Shown here piece after piece: positions 15,512 to 27,341 of a stretch of 64,000 nucleotides of DNA. Location of the stretch: positions 248,001 to 312,000 of the forward strand of contig CP087563.1 of the NCBI GenBank assembly GCA_020974905.1. The letters are read 5' to 3'. Position numbers and translations under genes: made by a program. Source of the stretch: Planctomycetes bacterium syqfu (lineage in GTDB: Bacteria; Planctomycetota; Phycisphaerae; Phycisphaerales; Phycisphaeraceae). The notes under the pieces are model-generated. The model was not told the DNA's origin. It did not search any database and saw only the letters and a list, made by a program, of their open reading frames with translations. Position 1 is the first letter of the stretch; each line of letters begins with the position of its first letter.

Positions 15512-18457
15512 TTAATTTTCCGGTGTCTGGTTGTAATACAGCAGTTGAATCTGTCGCTCTGATAACGGGCGGTCATAATACCGCATATCATCAATCATGC
15601 CTGTGAAGTACTGGCCAATCTTTAGATTTCCACCGGAGTGATCGACGTAATTATTACTGACATTTTTTTGCGCGACACATGTTCCGTTGATATACAGTCG
15701 AAGTTCGGTTGCATCATTGACCGCAACGATGTGCGTCCAGCCAACGTATTGCGTAAATGGGATGGCGATTTGCCTGGATTGCCAACCCCAATCTGAGCCA
15801 TCGTAGGTCCGAAAAATCAACTGCCCACTGTTTTTGCCCATCAGGAGAAAACCTTCCCGGTCATTCCAACTGCTCTTGCTGATGAGATATTTATAAGTCG
15901 ATGTACTGCTTGCCCAGACTTCCTGGCAATTGATCCAGAGACTGTAAGTGAATTGGTCGCTGGATAGTTCTGGCTGGTTATTGATGGTGACCGATGTACC
16001 TTGAGCGTTGTCAAAAACCAGGCAATCGTCGATTCTTCCTGCTTCAACTGCAGGGCTTCCCGTTGTCGAACCATTGAGAACCGGATCGGTCAGACTGCTG
16101 GTGATGGTTGTGGAATCAAGCGTCCAATGCCCGGTCAAGCCATAAAGTGCATCGACTTCATTTTGTGTCATGGCAAAATTGTATAGTCGTGCCTCATCGA
16201 TCAGCCCGTTGTAACTGCCACCGATTTTCAAAGCATCATTGCTGTGATTGATGCTGTAGTTTGAAAGCGTCTTCGTGGCTTGCAAAGTGCCATCGACAAA
16301 CAGTTGCATGACCGTCCCGTCATAGGTCGCAACAACATGATGCCATTGATCGAGAATGGGAGCTGAGGGACTGGTGATTTGTGCGGTGACCCACCCCCAG
16401 TTGCTCCCGTCATAGAGCCTGAAGACGGGCAGGTTCTGGCTATCCAGATAGAGTTGAAAACCGGACTTGGTACCAAAGTTGGATTTTCCAAGCAGGTATC
16501 GATCCCATGATGCATTGGTTGCGATTTTGTACCAGAGACTGATGGTCAATTTGCTGGTTTGGAGCATTTGCGTCGAATCGGCGGTGAGATGTTCACCAGT
16601 TGTCCCGGTAAAAGAGAAAGCCTTGCCATGGATGCCATCGTTGTATGACACCGGACCGCTGATTGTCAGATCATGTTTGAAAGCGGTTAAATCATCTGGC
16701 GTCTGATCAGCCGTCCAGTAGCCGACAAGATTTTCACACGTCGACGGATTGGACTTGAGAAGGACAGGTTCATGATCAAGCGTAATAGCACCACCGGTGT
16801 AAGATTGCGTGCTGCCGTCCAGGTGCATGATCGTATCGATCTGCATCGCCGGATCAGGCGTGTAGGTTGGATTACCGTTCCATGCCCATGCGATGATGGC
16901 TTTTTGCCCTGTACCGCGTTGCATGTATACAGTGACAGGGTCCGATGTTTTTGCGGTGAGATTTTCAAATGCGATAAAGCGTTGTCCCTTTAGCCAACCC
17001 ACCAGTTGCTTGTAGGTTTGGCCACCGACTGTCAGTTCGTCATCATCGATGTAGACCGCTAAAGCAACGCGTAATGCGCTACTGGGCTCCCAGAAATAAT
17101 GCGGGTAGGTTTCGCTGCCATAGATCCGATTGAGAATCATGCCATGTGCCATGCCGGCTCTGATTTGCGTGTCTGTCGGGGATGCCGTTTGACCGTGTGT
17201 CAGTGCGGTTTCGGTGTTGTACAACGGTAGATTTTCGAAGCCATATTGATCGGCGATGCTACGTGGCGCCAGGAGCGTGAGCATGCGGTTCCGCGTGCCG
17301 TTATCTTCCATGGGATGATAAGCATGATAGGAGACTGCGTCGGCATAGGTGCCCCCACCTGCATTGAAATAGGCTGCCATGATCGATAAGCCGAAAAAGG
17401 CAAAGTTTGGCGTCATCACCACGGCTGTCGGATCTTCCTGGCGAATGATAGCGTGGGCACGTTGGGCCAGTTCGACGAGTTCAGTGACACTGCCGGTGTA
17501 AAACGTGTTGACATTGACTTCGTTCCAAATTTCGTAGTAATGGATTTTGCCTTTGTATCGTTGGACGACATGCCGGACGTAGTCTTCCCAGTCTGTCATG
17601 TCATCAGGCGGTTTCGTGCCGTCCGCCTGGGAGTTGGCCCAGGAGGGTGTGATACCTAATGTGTAAAGTATTTTGCAATTGGGGTCATTGTTCTGAATCA
17701 ACGAATTGACATAGATATCAAAACGTGTCCAGTAGTAACTGTCATCAGCTGGTTCAATATCACACCAACGTGTGCCGGTGTCCCAAAGCCTGATGAATTT
17801 TTGGCCGATGGGAGGCCAGATGCCTTCGTGACCTTTGTTGATGTGCAAGCCGAAATAGGTTTCGGGGATTGGCAGTTGTGTTGCCAGGCCATTTTTGATT
17901 TTGTCAAGCCGTGTATCAGTCACATTGATTAAGCTTGCATCGTCGATGTAAACACCGATTCCTGTTTGCTTGAGTGCAATGATCAGTTGATGATTGGCCT
18001 GGTCGTTGTCATATGCCGGGACAACATCAAAACGGATCTCCTGCCAGTTGATATCCAGGGTGACGATGTGTATGCCACAGGTTCGGTAGTGGTACGCTGA
18101 ATTGTTCGTTCGCATGGAGACGGCAACATCAATCGGCGCGTCAGCTCGAAGCCAGACACTGGCTTGGTAGACATTGCTCGTATCTACAGCGATGTTTTGA
18201 TATAGCAACACACCTCCGCCAGGACCAAATTGATTGACGGTCATTTTCTGGCAGGTATCTCCACCATGTACATTGACCGTACTCGGTTCATACGTCACCG
18301 AAGTGCCTGTTCCCCATGAGATATTGCCCCAGTTTGGTGCACGGGTGGAGAACGTTCCTTCAAAACCGGGGTTGGTGACAAGTTCCTGGGGATAGGCCGA
18401 ACTTGCCAGACATAGCCAACTGATCATCAAAACTGACAAATGTATCGTGCGAAACAT
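15512..18457 (-). CDS. Secreted multidomain glycoside hydrolase with two LamG domains
   Basis: 981 residues from the ATG at 18457, which has AGGAGG six bases upstream. Order: signal peptide (1-25, LCLASSAYPQ), a jelly-roll carbohydrate-binding-like domain (ELVTNPGFEG onward, about 26-180), a clan GH-A barrel (about 195-520) and two LamG/concanavalin-like domains (about 600-780 and 790-980). The likely acid/base is Glu313 in YEIWNEVN and the nucleophile Glu416 in LYNTETAL. The barrel resembles GH39-type or GH5-type enzymes, but the substrate is unknown. It is exported and probably attacks complex polysaccharide. It is the last member of the LacI-headed minus-strand locus, after a 283-base gap. 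Confidence 0.75.
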   Translation of the reverse strand: MFRTIHLSVLMISWLCLASSAYPQELVTNPGFEGTFSTRAPNWGNISWGTGTSVTYEPSTVNVHGGDTCQKMTVNQFGPGGGVLLYQNIAVDTSNVYQASVWLRADAPIDVAVSMRTNNSAYHYRTCGIHIVTLDINWQEIRFDVVPAYDNDQANHQLIIALKQTGIGVYIDDASLINVTDTRLDKIKNGLATQLPIPETYFGLHINKGHEGIWPPIGQKFIRLWDTGTRWCDIEPADDSYYWTRFDIYVNSLIQNNDPNCKILYTLGITPSWANSQADGTKPPDDMTDWEDYVRHVVQRYKGKIHYYEIWNEVNVNTFYTGSVTELVELAQRAHAIIRQEDPTAVVMTPNFAFFGLSIMAAYFNAGGGTYADAVSYHAYHPMEDNGTRNRMLTLLAPRSIADQYGFENLPLYNTETALTHGQTASPTDTQIRAGMAHGMILNRIYGSETYPHYFWEPSSALRVALAVYIDDDELTVGGQTYKQLVGWLKGQRFIAFENLTAKTSDPVTVYMQRGTGQKAIIAWAWNGNPTYTPDPAMQIDTIMHLDGSTQSYTGGAITLDHEPVLLKSNPSTCENLVGYWTADQTPDDLTAFKHDLTISGPVSYNDGIHGKAFSFTGTTGEHLTADSTQMLQTSKLTISLWYKIATNASWDRYLLGKSNFGTKSGFQLYLDSQNLPVFRLYDGSNWGWVTAQITSPSAPILDQWHHVVATYDGTVMQLFVDGTLQATKTLSNYSINHSNDALKIGGSYNGLIDEARLYNFAMTQNEVDALYGLTGHWTLDSTTITSSLTDPVLNGSTTGSPAVEAGRIDDCLVFDNAQGTSVTINNQPELSSDQFTYSLWINCQEVWASSTSTYKYLISKSSWNDREGFLLMGKNSGQLIFRTYDGSDWGWQSRQIAIPFTQYVGWTHIVAVNDATELRLYINGTCVAQKNVSNNYVDHSGGNLKIGQYFTGMIDDMRYYDRPLSERQIQLLYYNQTPEN

Positions 18458-18576
18458 CTTTTGCCTCCTGTTTGCCCCGGAGAAACTGGTGTGAGAAACA
18501 GCTATGGACAAACGATATGCTTTCACGACATTGTGTTGTTCAATACCGTGTTGCGTGTGTTTATAAAATGTCATTG

Positions 18577-18613
18577 GGTAACGCGATCAAATGCAATACG
18601 CAGAGGCGTTACC
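18577..18613 (-). promoter_or_regulatory. Inverted repeat upstream of the glycoside hydrolase
   Basis: GGTAACGC (18577-18584) is repeated inverted as GCGTTACC (18606-18613), eight perfect base pairs with a 21-base spacer, 120 bases upstream of the 18457 start. No T run follows on either strand, so it is more likely an operator or RNA structure than a terminator. Confidence 0.35.
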
Positions 18614-18740
18614 GGCAAGAGCGGGATTTGAAAGATGTATCAGTAAACGGCAGATTGATGAAAGCAATCAGTTAGAGCACATGCATTGGTCATGGTGTCC
18701 TGACACGGGACAAGCGGATGATTCGTGTTTTGCCTTGGAA

Positions 18741-19493
18741 TTACAGTCCGTACTGCCAGCGTTTTTTGGCTTGTGTGGATGCGTTGGTTTCCCATTCATC
18801 GACCGGTCGTGTGACGACACTGCAGTCGAGCATGACATAGTTGCCTGAGCCTTTGTGTCGACGACTCACAGCACCAGCCCAGCTCGAAGCGGTGAAACCT
18901 GTGCAACGGAAGGTGTTGTTGGCACTGCCTGCGGTGGGGTTGTAGCTGCCGGTGTTTTTGTAGTAACCCGGATCGGAATCACAGAATGCGATATTATCTG
19001 ATGGCTTGAGGATCATGTTGCGATTGACGTACTTGGTGATATCATCGGTGCCGTTGGTTTTCATACCACCAATGCCGTAAACCGCGATGCCATAGTGTCG
19101 GTGATTCTGCAGGATCACACGTTTGTTGGAGTTGGGGATGGCATAGCTGGTCAAGGTCATTTTCGGTGCAAATGTCGGGCACTTCATCAACTCGTCGGTC
19201 GCATAGTTCTGCATCACAAGCATGTCATCCCAACGGATACTGGATTGCGTATTGAAGAATCCCGGGGGGATGGGTTTCATCGCACTGCGGACGTAGTAAC
19301 CTGCAAAGTCATTGCAGTAGATTTCAGAACCAATCCCAATTTGCCGGAGATTCGTAGCACATTGCGTGCTGTAGGCTGCCTCGCGTGCTGAAGACAAAGC
19401 AGGCAGGAGAATCGCGATGAGCAATGAGATGATGGAGATCACCACGAGTAATTCGATGAGTGTGAAGCCTTTGGGATGATGTACGTTTTTCAT
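18741..19493 (-). CDS. Prepilin-type pseudopilin
   Basis: 250 residues from the ATG at 19493, with AAGGAA eight bases upstream. The leader MKNVHHPKG precedes [18 protein letters not shown], the prepilin peptidase and N-terminal helix signature. The C-terminal half has [18 protein letters not shown], a version of the H-X-N-x-x-x-x-D motif of this family with DC in place of DG. It lies 32 bases after the stop of the 1005-residue glycoside hydrolase and is probably cotranscribed with it, suggesting a role at the envelope in the same sugar-using process. The tail (AKKRWQYGL) is short and basic. Confidence 0.85.
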   Translation of the reverse strand: MKNVHHPKGFTLIELLVVISIISLLIAILLPALSSAREAAYSTQCATNLRQIGIGSEIYCNDFAGYYVRSAMKPIPPGFFNTQSSIRWDDMLVMQNYATDELMKCPTFAPKMTLTSYAIPNSNKRVILQNHRHYGIAVYGIGGMKTNGTDDITKYVNRNMILKPSDNIAFCDSDPGYYKNTGSYNPTAGSANNTFRCTGFTASSWAGAVSRRHKGSGNYVMLDCSVVTRPVDEWETNASTQAKKRWQYGL

Positions 19494-19525
19494 GGTTACG
19501 ATTCCTTGTGATCTCATATCAGTTC

Positions 19526-22500
19526 TTACCACTTGGCAACGGTGATGCCACAGAGGACATAGGTTTTTTTCTCGTCATTGCTGCGAAGTGAAATGCTTTT
19601 AATTGGTGAGTTGGTATTTGGATTTTCCCAGTACACCACGCGCAGATATCTTGCAGGAGATTTGCGTGTGATTGGGTCTGGATGCACAAACTGGATGGCA
19701 CGGCTGTCTTCATCTTCAGTTGGTTTAAACCACCAGTTGTTAATTTCACGTCCGCCACGCATGGGGATTTCGACGCTGCTTCCATCTTCGTATTGGACAG
19801 TGTAAATCACGGGGACTTCATTGATCTTCCCTGCCATCCAGTTTGCGGCATGGGCAAAGAACAAACCGCGGACGCGCTCCTGATTGACCGGGATCGGCCC
19901 CACGGAAGTCGGACCGCTGTGGAAGGTCATGCCTTTGAGTGTGATGACGGATGGATCGTTAATGGTCTTGCCGGGCATAACGAATGGGACACCAAACCAT
20001 GTGTGCTTGCCGGGGGTGATCATGCGTGCATCGTTGTTGGGGCCTTCGTCGGTCCAACCACCCTTGCCATCACCCTGAATCGGGTCAGCGGTTGCCATGT
20101 TCACAAAGTTGGAAAGATCGACCGGATGCAGGCGTGATGGCCCCATTTCCGTTGCAACCTGGAAATCAGGCATGGGAGGTAGCGGTGCTACAACCACATC
20201 ATCTGAAGTCTGCTGAACATAGCTGGGTTTGGCAATGATCAGGCTGTTTGCTTTCGTAAACTGACTGGCAACCGTTTGGATGGGTTGATCGAAAATCAGA
20301 TACACCGGTTCGTCGGAGATACTGATTTTTGCCTTGTTTTCAAGGGGATTACCCATCATGTTCAAAGCTTGATCCGGTGTGACAGTCAGCGTGATTTGGG
20401 CTTGATCTTCACACCATGCGATGGCCAGTGTCTTGCCATCATTTCGCTTGGCAAGATAAACACGAAGGCCTTGGACGGGTGAAAGTGTCTTTTCAATGCT
20501 GCCCCCATCTAGCTGCCATACGAGGATGGCGTTGCTGATTGCCATGGGCAGCGGGGAGCGCGTGATTTCACAGGTGGTGTAGTTGGGGTATGCACGTCCT
20601 TTGCGGATGTTGACCGGCTGATGGAAGTAGTGATAGCGTGCTTTGACACCCATGCTCATGAGCACGATGTTGGATTGAACCATCATGCTCGCTGCTTCTC
20701 TGAAATGGAAGTCGGTTTGGAGGATTTCCGGTGAATACTCAGGGATTTTCAAACCGCGGAGAAACGTCGTACCGGTGACACCAGATTCGGAATTGATCAG
20801 GGGCATGTCCGCTTTGTCAAAGTCCGCCAGACGTTTGCGCAGTTTCTTGACGGGGATAGCGACGGCCTGCGGATGCCCACTGCCTTTGTAGTACCGGTGA
20901 TAGGCAATGCCGTCACAGTAATCGAGTAAGCCCAGTTCCAATACGCGGTCAAGCCATGGGCTGTCGTAGGGAAGCTGCGAATACACCTCAAGGTCGGGGC
21001 GGATGCGTTTGGCCTGCTGGTACATGATGCGGCAGAGTTGGAAGTACTGGTCAGGGGAACCTTGCCAGAACATGGAAACGTAGGGTTCGTTCCACATCTC
21101 CCATTGCTTGATTTGCGGGAAGGCTTGGATTGTTCGCGTGACATAATCACGCACGGCCTGTTCGTCGGTTGGCGCCCAACCTGCGGGATAGCTGTTGGGT
21201 TTTCGTGGCGTGGGATGTTTGCCATCGGGTAAGGTGACCGCCCAGTACGGGGAACCAAACCACTGTCCATAGTGTTCAAAACCAAGATCGAGATAGCGGT
21301 CATAGGTTTGTTTTTGCTTATCGATTTGCCATTGATCACGCTCAGGTTCGAGTCGGACCCACCATGTGAATTGCGTCATGTTATGGACACGGTTTTTGGC
21401 GTAGCCGATACGTCTTGCCATCTCAGGCATGTTCTGTGTCGCATTGACATGGGCACCAAAGAACGGATGCACCGGCGGAGAACCTTCGGGCAGACATGCA
21501 AAGCTGGTGACTTCCTTCAAGCAGTCTTCGTTCTGCGGGTCGGTGATACGCAGCTTGTAACAACCCAACTGATCAAGCGTGAATGTTTTTGAGACGATCT
21601 GCTTTTCACTGGGTTGCAAAGACAATTGAATATCAGAACTCGGGAGCACCTGCTTTTCCCATGTGTCCAACACGGTTAATTGCGCCGTCATGGTTTGCGG
21701 GGACTGTGTTTTGTTGACGAAAGGAATCTTGATGGTGATGGATTGACCTGGTGCGATGATGCTGTCTGAATAATTCAGGTACGCCAGTTGGGGTTCGATG
21801 CGCCAGCCGACATGCGCCTGGGTTTGCTGTGCAGGTTGAGGCTTTGGGGCGCCTTGGGTGTAGACTTCATTGATCTGCTGTTGGGTTAAGACTGTCGACC
21901 AGATGTTCAGATCATCATAAAGTCCGGGGGCGTCATCACCGATTTTCATGGACTGACCGCCGGGGCCTGCTTCCATGATGGAGGTTTGTGTTTGCCCTGC
22001 CAACTTGCCATTGAGATAGACCGTTTTGTCACCGGACTTCTGATCCCATGTCATGGCAAGGTGCACCCATTGATCAACGGGGACATTTTTATTTCGCAGT
22101 AACAGTGAATAGTCCCATTTGAAATTTTCGCCGGGGAGTTTGGCACCGGTCATGAAAAAGACCTGGTTTTTATCGCGGTAAATCTGAAAACGGAAGTTGG
22201 TGGCAGAGAATATGGCCTGGCGATTGGATGCCGTGTCAGGATCGAGTTTAAACCAGAGACTTAAGCTGCCATGATCGCGCGTGAAGTTGCCGTTGGGCAT
22301 ATAGCTGACGGGTTTGTCGGTGACGCGAAGCACTTTACCCCGCGATGAATCGACAATGTTTTCCGGGCCGGAGATGGAGACTGCACCGGCAGCGATGTCG
22401 GGTTTGAGTGACTGGTCCCATGAACAGTAAAACGTTCGGGATGCGTTGATTGTCTGGGCAGCATGCAGTTGGGTGAGATTCAAACTGCCGAGCAACAAGC

Positions 22501-22543
22501 AGGCAATGCACCCGAAGCTAAACGTCTTGGTTAATGTCGTCAT
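19526..22543 (-). CDS. Secreted glycoside hydrolase with N-terminal LamG domain
   Basis: 1005 residues. Order: signal peptide (1-29, [14 protein letters not shown]), LamG/jelly-roll domain (about 35-235), a beta-sandwich linker (about 250-360), a clan GH-A barrel (about 370-680), a small beta domain, and a C-terminal galactose-binding-like domain (about 800-1005) ending in [14 protein letters not shown]. The likely acid/base is Glu486 in WEMWNEPYV and the nucleophile Glu586 in [10 protein letters not shown]39-like or GH5-like by layout, but the specificity is unknown. It starts 36 bases after the LacI gene and precedes the pseudopilin, making a LacI / hydrolase / pseudopilin operon. Confidence 0.75.
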   Translation of the reverse strand: MTTLTKTFSFGCIACLLLGSLNLTQLHAAQTINASRTFYCSWDQSLKPDIAAGAVSISGPENIVDSSRGKVLRVTDKPVSYMPNGNFTRDHGSLSLWFKLDPDTASNRQAIFSATNFRFQIYRDKNQVFFMTGAKLPGENFKWDYSLLLRNKNVPVDQWVHLAMTWDQKSGDKTVYLNGKLAGQTQTSIMEAGPGGQSMKIGDDAPGLYDDLNIWSTVLTQQQINEVYTQGAPKPQPAQQTQAHVGWRIEPQLAYLNYSDSIIAPGQSITIKIPFVNKTQSPQTMTAQLTVLDTWEKQVLPSSDIQLSLQPSEKQIVSKTFTLDQLGCYKLRITDPQNEDCLKEVTSFACLPEGSPPVHPFFGAHVNATQNMPEMARRIGYAKNRVHNMTQFTWWVRLEPERDQWQIDKQKQTYDRYLDLGFEHYGQWFGSPYWAVTLPDGKHPTPRKPNSYPAGWAPTDEQAVRDYVTRTIQAFPQIKQWEMWNEPYVSMFWQGSPDQYFQLCRIMYQQAKRIRPDLEVYSQLPYDSPWLDRVLELGLLDYCDGIAYHRYYKGSGHPQAVAIPVKKLRKRLADFDKADMPLINSESGVTGTTFLRGLKIPEYSPEILQTDFHFREAASMMVQSNIVLMSMGVKARYHYFHQPVNIRKGRAYPNYTTCEITRSPLPMAISNAILVWQLDGGSIEKTLSPVQGLRVYLAKRNDGKTLAIAWCEDQAQITLTVTPDQALNMMGNPLENKAKISISDEPVYLIFDQPIQTVASQFTKANSLIIAKPSYVQQTSDDVVVAPLPPMPDFQVATEMGPSRLHPVDLSNFVNMATADPIQGDGKGGWTDEGPNNDARMITPGKHTWFGVPFVMPGKTINDPSVITLKGMTFHSGPTSVGPIPVNQERVRGLFFAHAANWMAGKINEVPVIYTVQYEDGSSVEIPMRGGREINNWWFKPTEDEDSRAIQFVHPDPITRKSPARYLRVVYWENPNTNSPIKSISLRSNDEKKTYVLCGITVAKW

Positions 22544-22579
22544 GTTTTTTGAATACCTGTGTGAACGGTTTTTTAGTGA

Positions 22580-23608
22580 TCAGTCTTGATAATCAGGTCC
22601 CCAGGCGGTGTTGCCGGGAATCCAACGCACGGGCATGAGAATGTCGCGTGGTTCGGTTTTGCGTTTTTTGTTGAGTACCTCAAGCATGAGGTCAGCAGCG
22701 GTCTTACCCATGGCATAGCGGTCAAAAGAAACACGACTCAAGCCCGGCCAGTTGTCACTGATGTACTTGCTGTCTTCGCAACACACCATGCCGAAGTCGC
22801 GGCCGATGCGATAGCCCATGCTTGACGCCAGTTGCCCGAGATTGGTGGCAATTTCATTGTTGTAGGCAATGAACAAATTCTCTTTATTGAGTACCTGTTT
22901 AAGTTGTTGCGGACCCACTTCCGGATTCCATCGCGGAAGCTTTTGCTCTCTGAAAGGAATGTCATGTTGGGCTAACGTGTCGGTAACGCCTTCGAGACGT
23001 TCGTACATGCTGATGTGATATCCGTCTTCTTTTTTGACGCCACCAATCCAATAGATGTTTCGATACCCCAGGCGACAGGCATGTTGTGCAGCCAATCGTC
23101 CTGCTGAGTATTCATCGCGTCGGACCGAGTATGGCAGGTTGACCGCATTATTGTCGATCCAGACACATTGCTTGATGGCCTGTTGAATGATGTCGGTGCA
23201 ATGTTCGGAGATGTTGCCGATGCCGATGACGCCGTCAAGGACGCGTTCCTTAAAGACGCGTGATTCGCTGGCAAATTGCTTATCGACATCGGTAAACCGG
23301 ATGAGACTGAGAATGTAGCCGGCCTTTTCGAGTTGCTGGTTGATGCCGATGATCGTCTCGTAGGCCGCCGGGTCAATCAGGGGCATGTCGGGCGAGTTAC
23401 GCACCAGCACACCAATGTGAAACGTCCGATTGAGTCGAATCGCCCTTGCCGCTGCGGAGACCTTGTAGCCGCGTTTGTTGGCAACATCCTGAATCTGCTG
23501 GACACAGGTTTCGCTGATCCGCCCTGCTACCGGGTCTCCGTTGAGTGCAATGGAGACGGTCCGGATGGAGACGCCAACTTCATCTGCGATTTGTTTGAGT
23601 GTGACCAT
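22580..23608 (-). CDS. LacI-family transcriptional regulator
   Basis: 342 residues from the ATG at 23608 (MVTLKQIADEVGVSIRTVS). The helix-turn-helix (residues 4-23) and hinge (SETCVQQIQDVANKRGY) are typical, followed by a periplasmic-binding-protein-like effector domain starting at RTFHIGVLVRN and ending with the DILMPVRWIPGNTA segment. It should bind a palindromic operator and respond to a sugar released by the downstream glycoside hydrolases, which it very likely controls. Operator-like palindromes lie 50-73 bases upstream of its start. A longer reading to 23710 would run through the operator and is rejected. Confidence 0.92.
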   Translation of the reverse strand: MVTLKQIADEVGVSIRTVSIALNGDPVAGRISETCVQQIQDVANKRGYKVSAAARAIRLNRTFHIGVLVRNSPDMPLIDPAAYETIIGINQQLEKAGYILSLIRFTDVDKQFASESRVFKERVLDGVIGIGNISEHCTDIIQQAIKQCVWIDNNAVNLPYSVRRDEYSAGRLAAQHACRLGYRNIYWIGGVKKEDGYHISMYERLEGVTDTLAQHDIPFREQKLPRWNPEVGPQQLKQVLNKENLFIAYNNEIATNLGQLASSMGYRIGRDFGMVCCEDSKYISDNWPGLSRVSFDRYAMGKTAADLMLEVLNKKRKTEPRDILMPVRWIPGNTAWGPDYQD

Positions 23609-23657
23609 GTTCAGGCTTAAATGTTTTAATTTGAGTTGTTTAGATAAACTTAACACT

Positions 23658-23681
23658 GCGTAATGCTTTACGCTGCGTAAA
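23658..23681. promoter_or_regulatory. LacI-type operator with three half-sites
   Basis: GCGTAA (23658-23663), TTACGC (23668-23673) and GCGTAA (23675-23680) give a 16-base palindrome with four-base spacer and an overlapping 15-base palindrome (TTTACGC-T-GCGTAAA, 23667-23681). This lies in the intergenic region shared by the LacI gene and the 23906 gene. An 11-base piece, AATGCTTTACG (23662-23672), occurs again at 23753-23763, 91 bases away, so DNA looping is conceivable. Autoregulation by the LacI protein is inferred. Confidence 0.55.
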
Positions 23682-23767
23682 CCATTATGCAATTCTAGGC
23701 AGGGGATCAAGCAAGGTCAACGTCTCAACAGATATTTCAAGATTGACTTTTGAATGCTTTACGTCAT

Positions 23768-23808
23768 AATGATATTTGATTATCATTTATCATTTATCAT
23801 TTATCGTT
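23768..23808. promoter_or_regulatory. Fur/Zur-like box with tandem 7-base half-sites
   Basis: AATGATA (23768-23774) and TATCATT (23781-23787) form a perfect seven-base inverted repeat with a six-base spacer. TATCATT then repeats without gaps at 23788 and 23795 and, with one change, as TATCGTT at 23802. The half-site resembles that of Fur-family metal regulators (TGATAAT-like). It lies 98 bases upstream of the CxxC/His-rich protein gene at 23906, whose content also points to metals. Confidence 0.5.
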
Positions 23809-23905
23809 TGTCGCTCGCGATTGGATTGCCTGTCTTATGTGGTTCAGTCGTGAGAAATGAATTGGTCGGAAATCAGGTAATCCATGCATTGCCGAGTTGA
23901 TTGAC

Positions 23906-24313
23906 ATGTGTAGAAGAAGTCGGACATTTTCAGACTTGCTGAGCATCCTGTTGATGCTGCTGCTTGTGGTGACCTTGCCAGCCCATTGGTTGTGGCAGCA
24001 TGGTCGCAGTTCGACGCAACATTCACATGCGACCGCTGAGCAAACTTGGCATGAGACTGCGACGGCCAATGACAGTTGTTCGCATCATTCATCGCATCAG
24101 GATCGACAGCCCTCCCCTGTTCATCCTCATCAGCAGCATCATGGTAGTCCCTGTGTATTCTGTCAGACGATCGCTGGCAGTTGGCAACCCCCCGCCATGC
24201 TGCCCTACTGTCTGGTGTTGGGAGTCATCTCTCAGACGTTACGACCAGTCTCTTTGACGGTTCATGTTTCTGCCCCTCATGATCCGATTTACACGCGCGG
24301 GCCACCTGCCTGA
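23906..24313 (+). CDS. DUF2946-like His-rich small membrane protein with CxxC
   Basis: 135 residues from the ATG at 23906 (a TTG nine bases upstream is an alternative). One hydrophobic segment (LLSILLMLLLVVTLPAHWLW) leads into a periplasmic stretch very rich in histidine (about 15 His in 60 residues, for example SCSHHSSHQD and HPHQQHHG). CVFCQTIAGS follows, then a weak hydrophobic region and the end YTRGPPA. It shares the plan and the CxxCQxIA core with the 10223 protein. His plus Cys suggests binding of zinc or copper outside the membrane. It is followed by a pseudopilin gene and preceded by a Fur/Zur-like box. The function is inference. Confidence 0.55.
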   Translation: MCRRSRTFSDLLSILLMLLLVVTLPAHWLWQHGRSSTQHSHATAEQTWHETATANDSCSHHSSHQDRQPSPVHPHQQHHGSPCVFCQTIAGSWQPPAMLPYCLVLGVISQTLRPVSLTVHVSAPHDPIYTRGPPA

Positions 24314-24460
24314 ACCCCATCCAAGTCATCCGACATTTTTCATCGTGAATCGGTTTATCAACACATCCATTCTGTGATGCGTTGTTTTCATCATTACAAC
24401 ATTTCTCATCACGCAAGGTTCACTCATGACCTTGTCTGATGTGATGGAGTGCTTATAGGC

Positions 24461-25276
24461 ATGCAATCGTCATCTAACAAAAAACGTCATAAATACAGTG
24501 GTTTTACACTCATTGAACTGCTGGTGGTCATATCCATCATCGCCCTGCTCATCGGGATTCTCCTGCCTGCTTTGGCAGCAGCGCGCAAGAGTGCGCAGAA
24601 CGTCAAGGATCAAACCCAACTCAAGCAGATGGGCGTTGCCGTGGAAGTTTATCTGAACACCTACAAGGGATATTTTTTTCCAATTCACGAACCGGACTTG
24701 AGCTGGATGGATCGTTTGCAGGACACGCAACTGGCATCCAACAGTGGGCAGCAGGCGCTCATGGCGATCCTGGCCAGTCTCATGGCACAGTCTCACGATC
24801 ACGAACATGAAGGCGGTGAGTGGCATGAACTGATGATTAATGAAGTGCCCGAGATGGAAAGTGACATTCTCCGCAGTCCCCTTGATCCGATGGCTACGTA
24901 TCAACTGGACCATGACGGCGAACTCGAACAGATCATCAGCTATGCCATCAACGGCTACTTCGGCGTCGAAGGCAATAACATCCGTTCCATGCACAAGCCC
25001 AGTGACGTGGTCATTTTTGCTCACCGTAGTGACTACACTCACGATGGCGACCTGATCACCGACGGCATGGATGGGGATGAAGTCCACTTCTCCTTCCACC
25101 CCTGGGAAGAAGACGAAGATTGGTGGGAAGGCGTCACCACCCAGCGTGTCTTCGGCGGATCAAACTACGGTTTCTGTGACGGGCACGTCTCTGCCATCAA
25201 GGCCGACGAAGACCTGCTCAACAGCTTGACGGTGAACCCTGGAGATGGATTCAGGAAGGCTCATGATGAAGACTGA
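24461..25276 (+). CDS. Prepilin-type pseudopilin with His/Glu-rich segment
   Basis: 271 residues from the ATG at 24461; a GTG at 24449 is possible, and GGAG lies 11 bases before the ATG. Leader MQSSSNKKRHKYSG then [18 protein letters not shown]. The globular part contains SHDHEHEGGEWHE (around residues 110-123), an unusual metal-ligand-rich run for this family, and an acidic HPWEEDEDWWE. The end has GGSNYGFCDGH, the DGH of the H-X9-DG motif, but the first histidine is absent. It follows the His-rich CxxC protein by 147 bases. Together they suggest a metal-binding pseudopilus component. Confidence 0.8.
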   Translation: MQSSSNKKRHKYSGFTLIELLVVISIIALLIGILLPALAAARKSAQNVKDQTQLKQMGVAVEVYLNTYKGYFFPIHEPDLSWMDRLQDTQLASNSGQQALMAILASLMAQSHDHEHEGGEWHELMINEVPEMESDILRSPLDPMATYQLDHDGELEQIISYAINGYFGVEGNNIRSMHKPSDVVIFAHRSDYTHDGDLITDGMDGDEVHFSFHPWEEDEDWWEGVTTQRVFGGSNYGFCDGHVSAIKADEDLLNSLTVNPGDGFRKAHDED

Positions 25277-25404
25277 TCATGATTTGCATCAAGTGACATG
25301 GATGTCGCAAGTTTGGATTCATCTGTGATAAACGTGTCAAAATGGGTCAGGCATGGTATGTTGGAATTGTCAAAACGCACGGGCCAACGTACCATGCCCG
25401 CCCT

Positions 25405-27276
<1,872 letters not shown>

Positions 27277-27341
27277 TCGGACTTGGTTAGGTGTATATGC
27301 GACGGTGAATTTCAGTTGATTTTCGTGTATCCTACGGGTCT

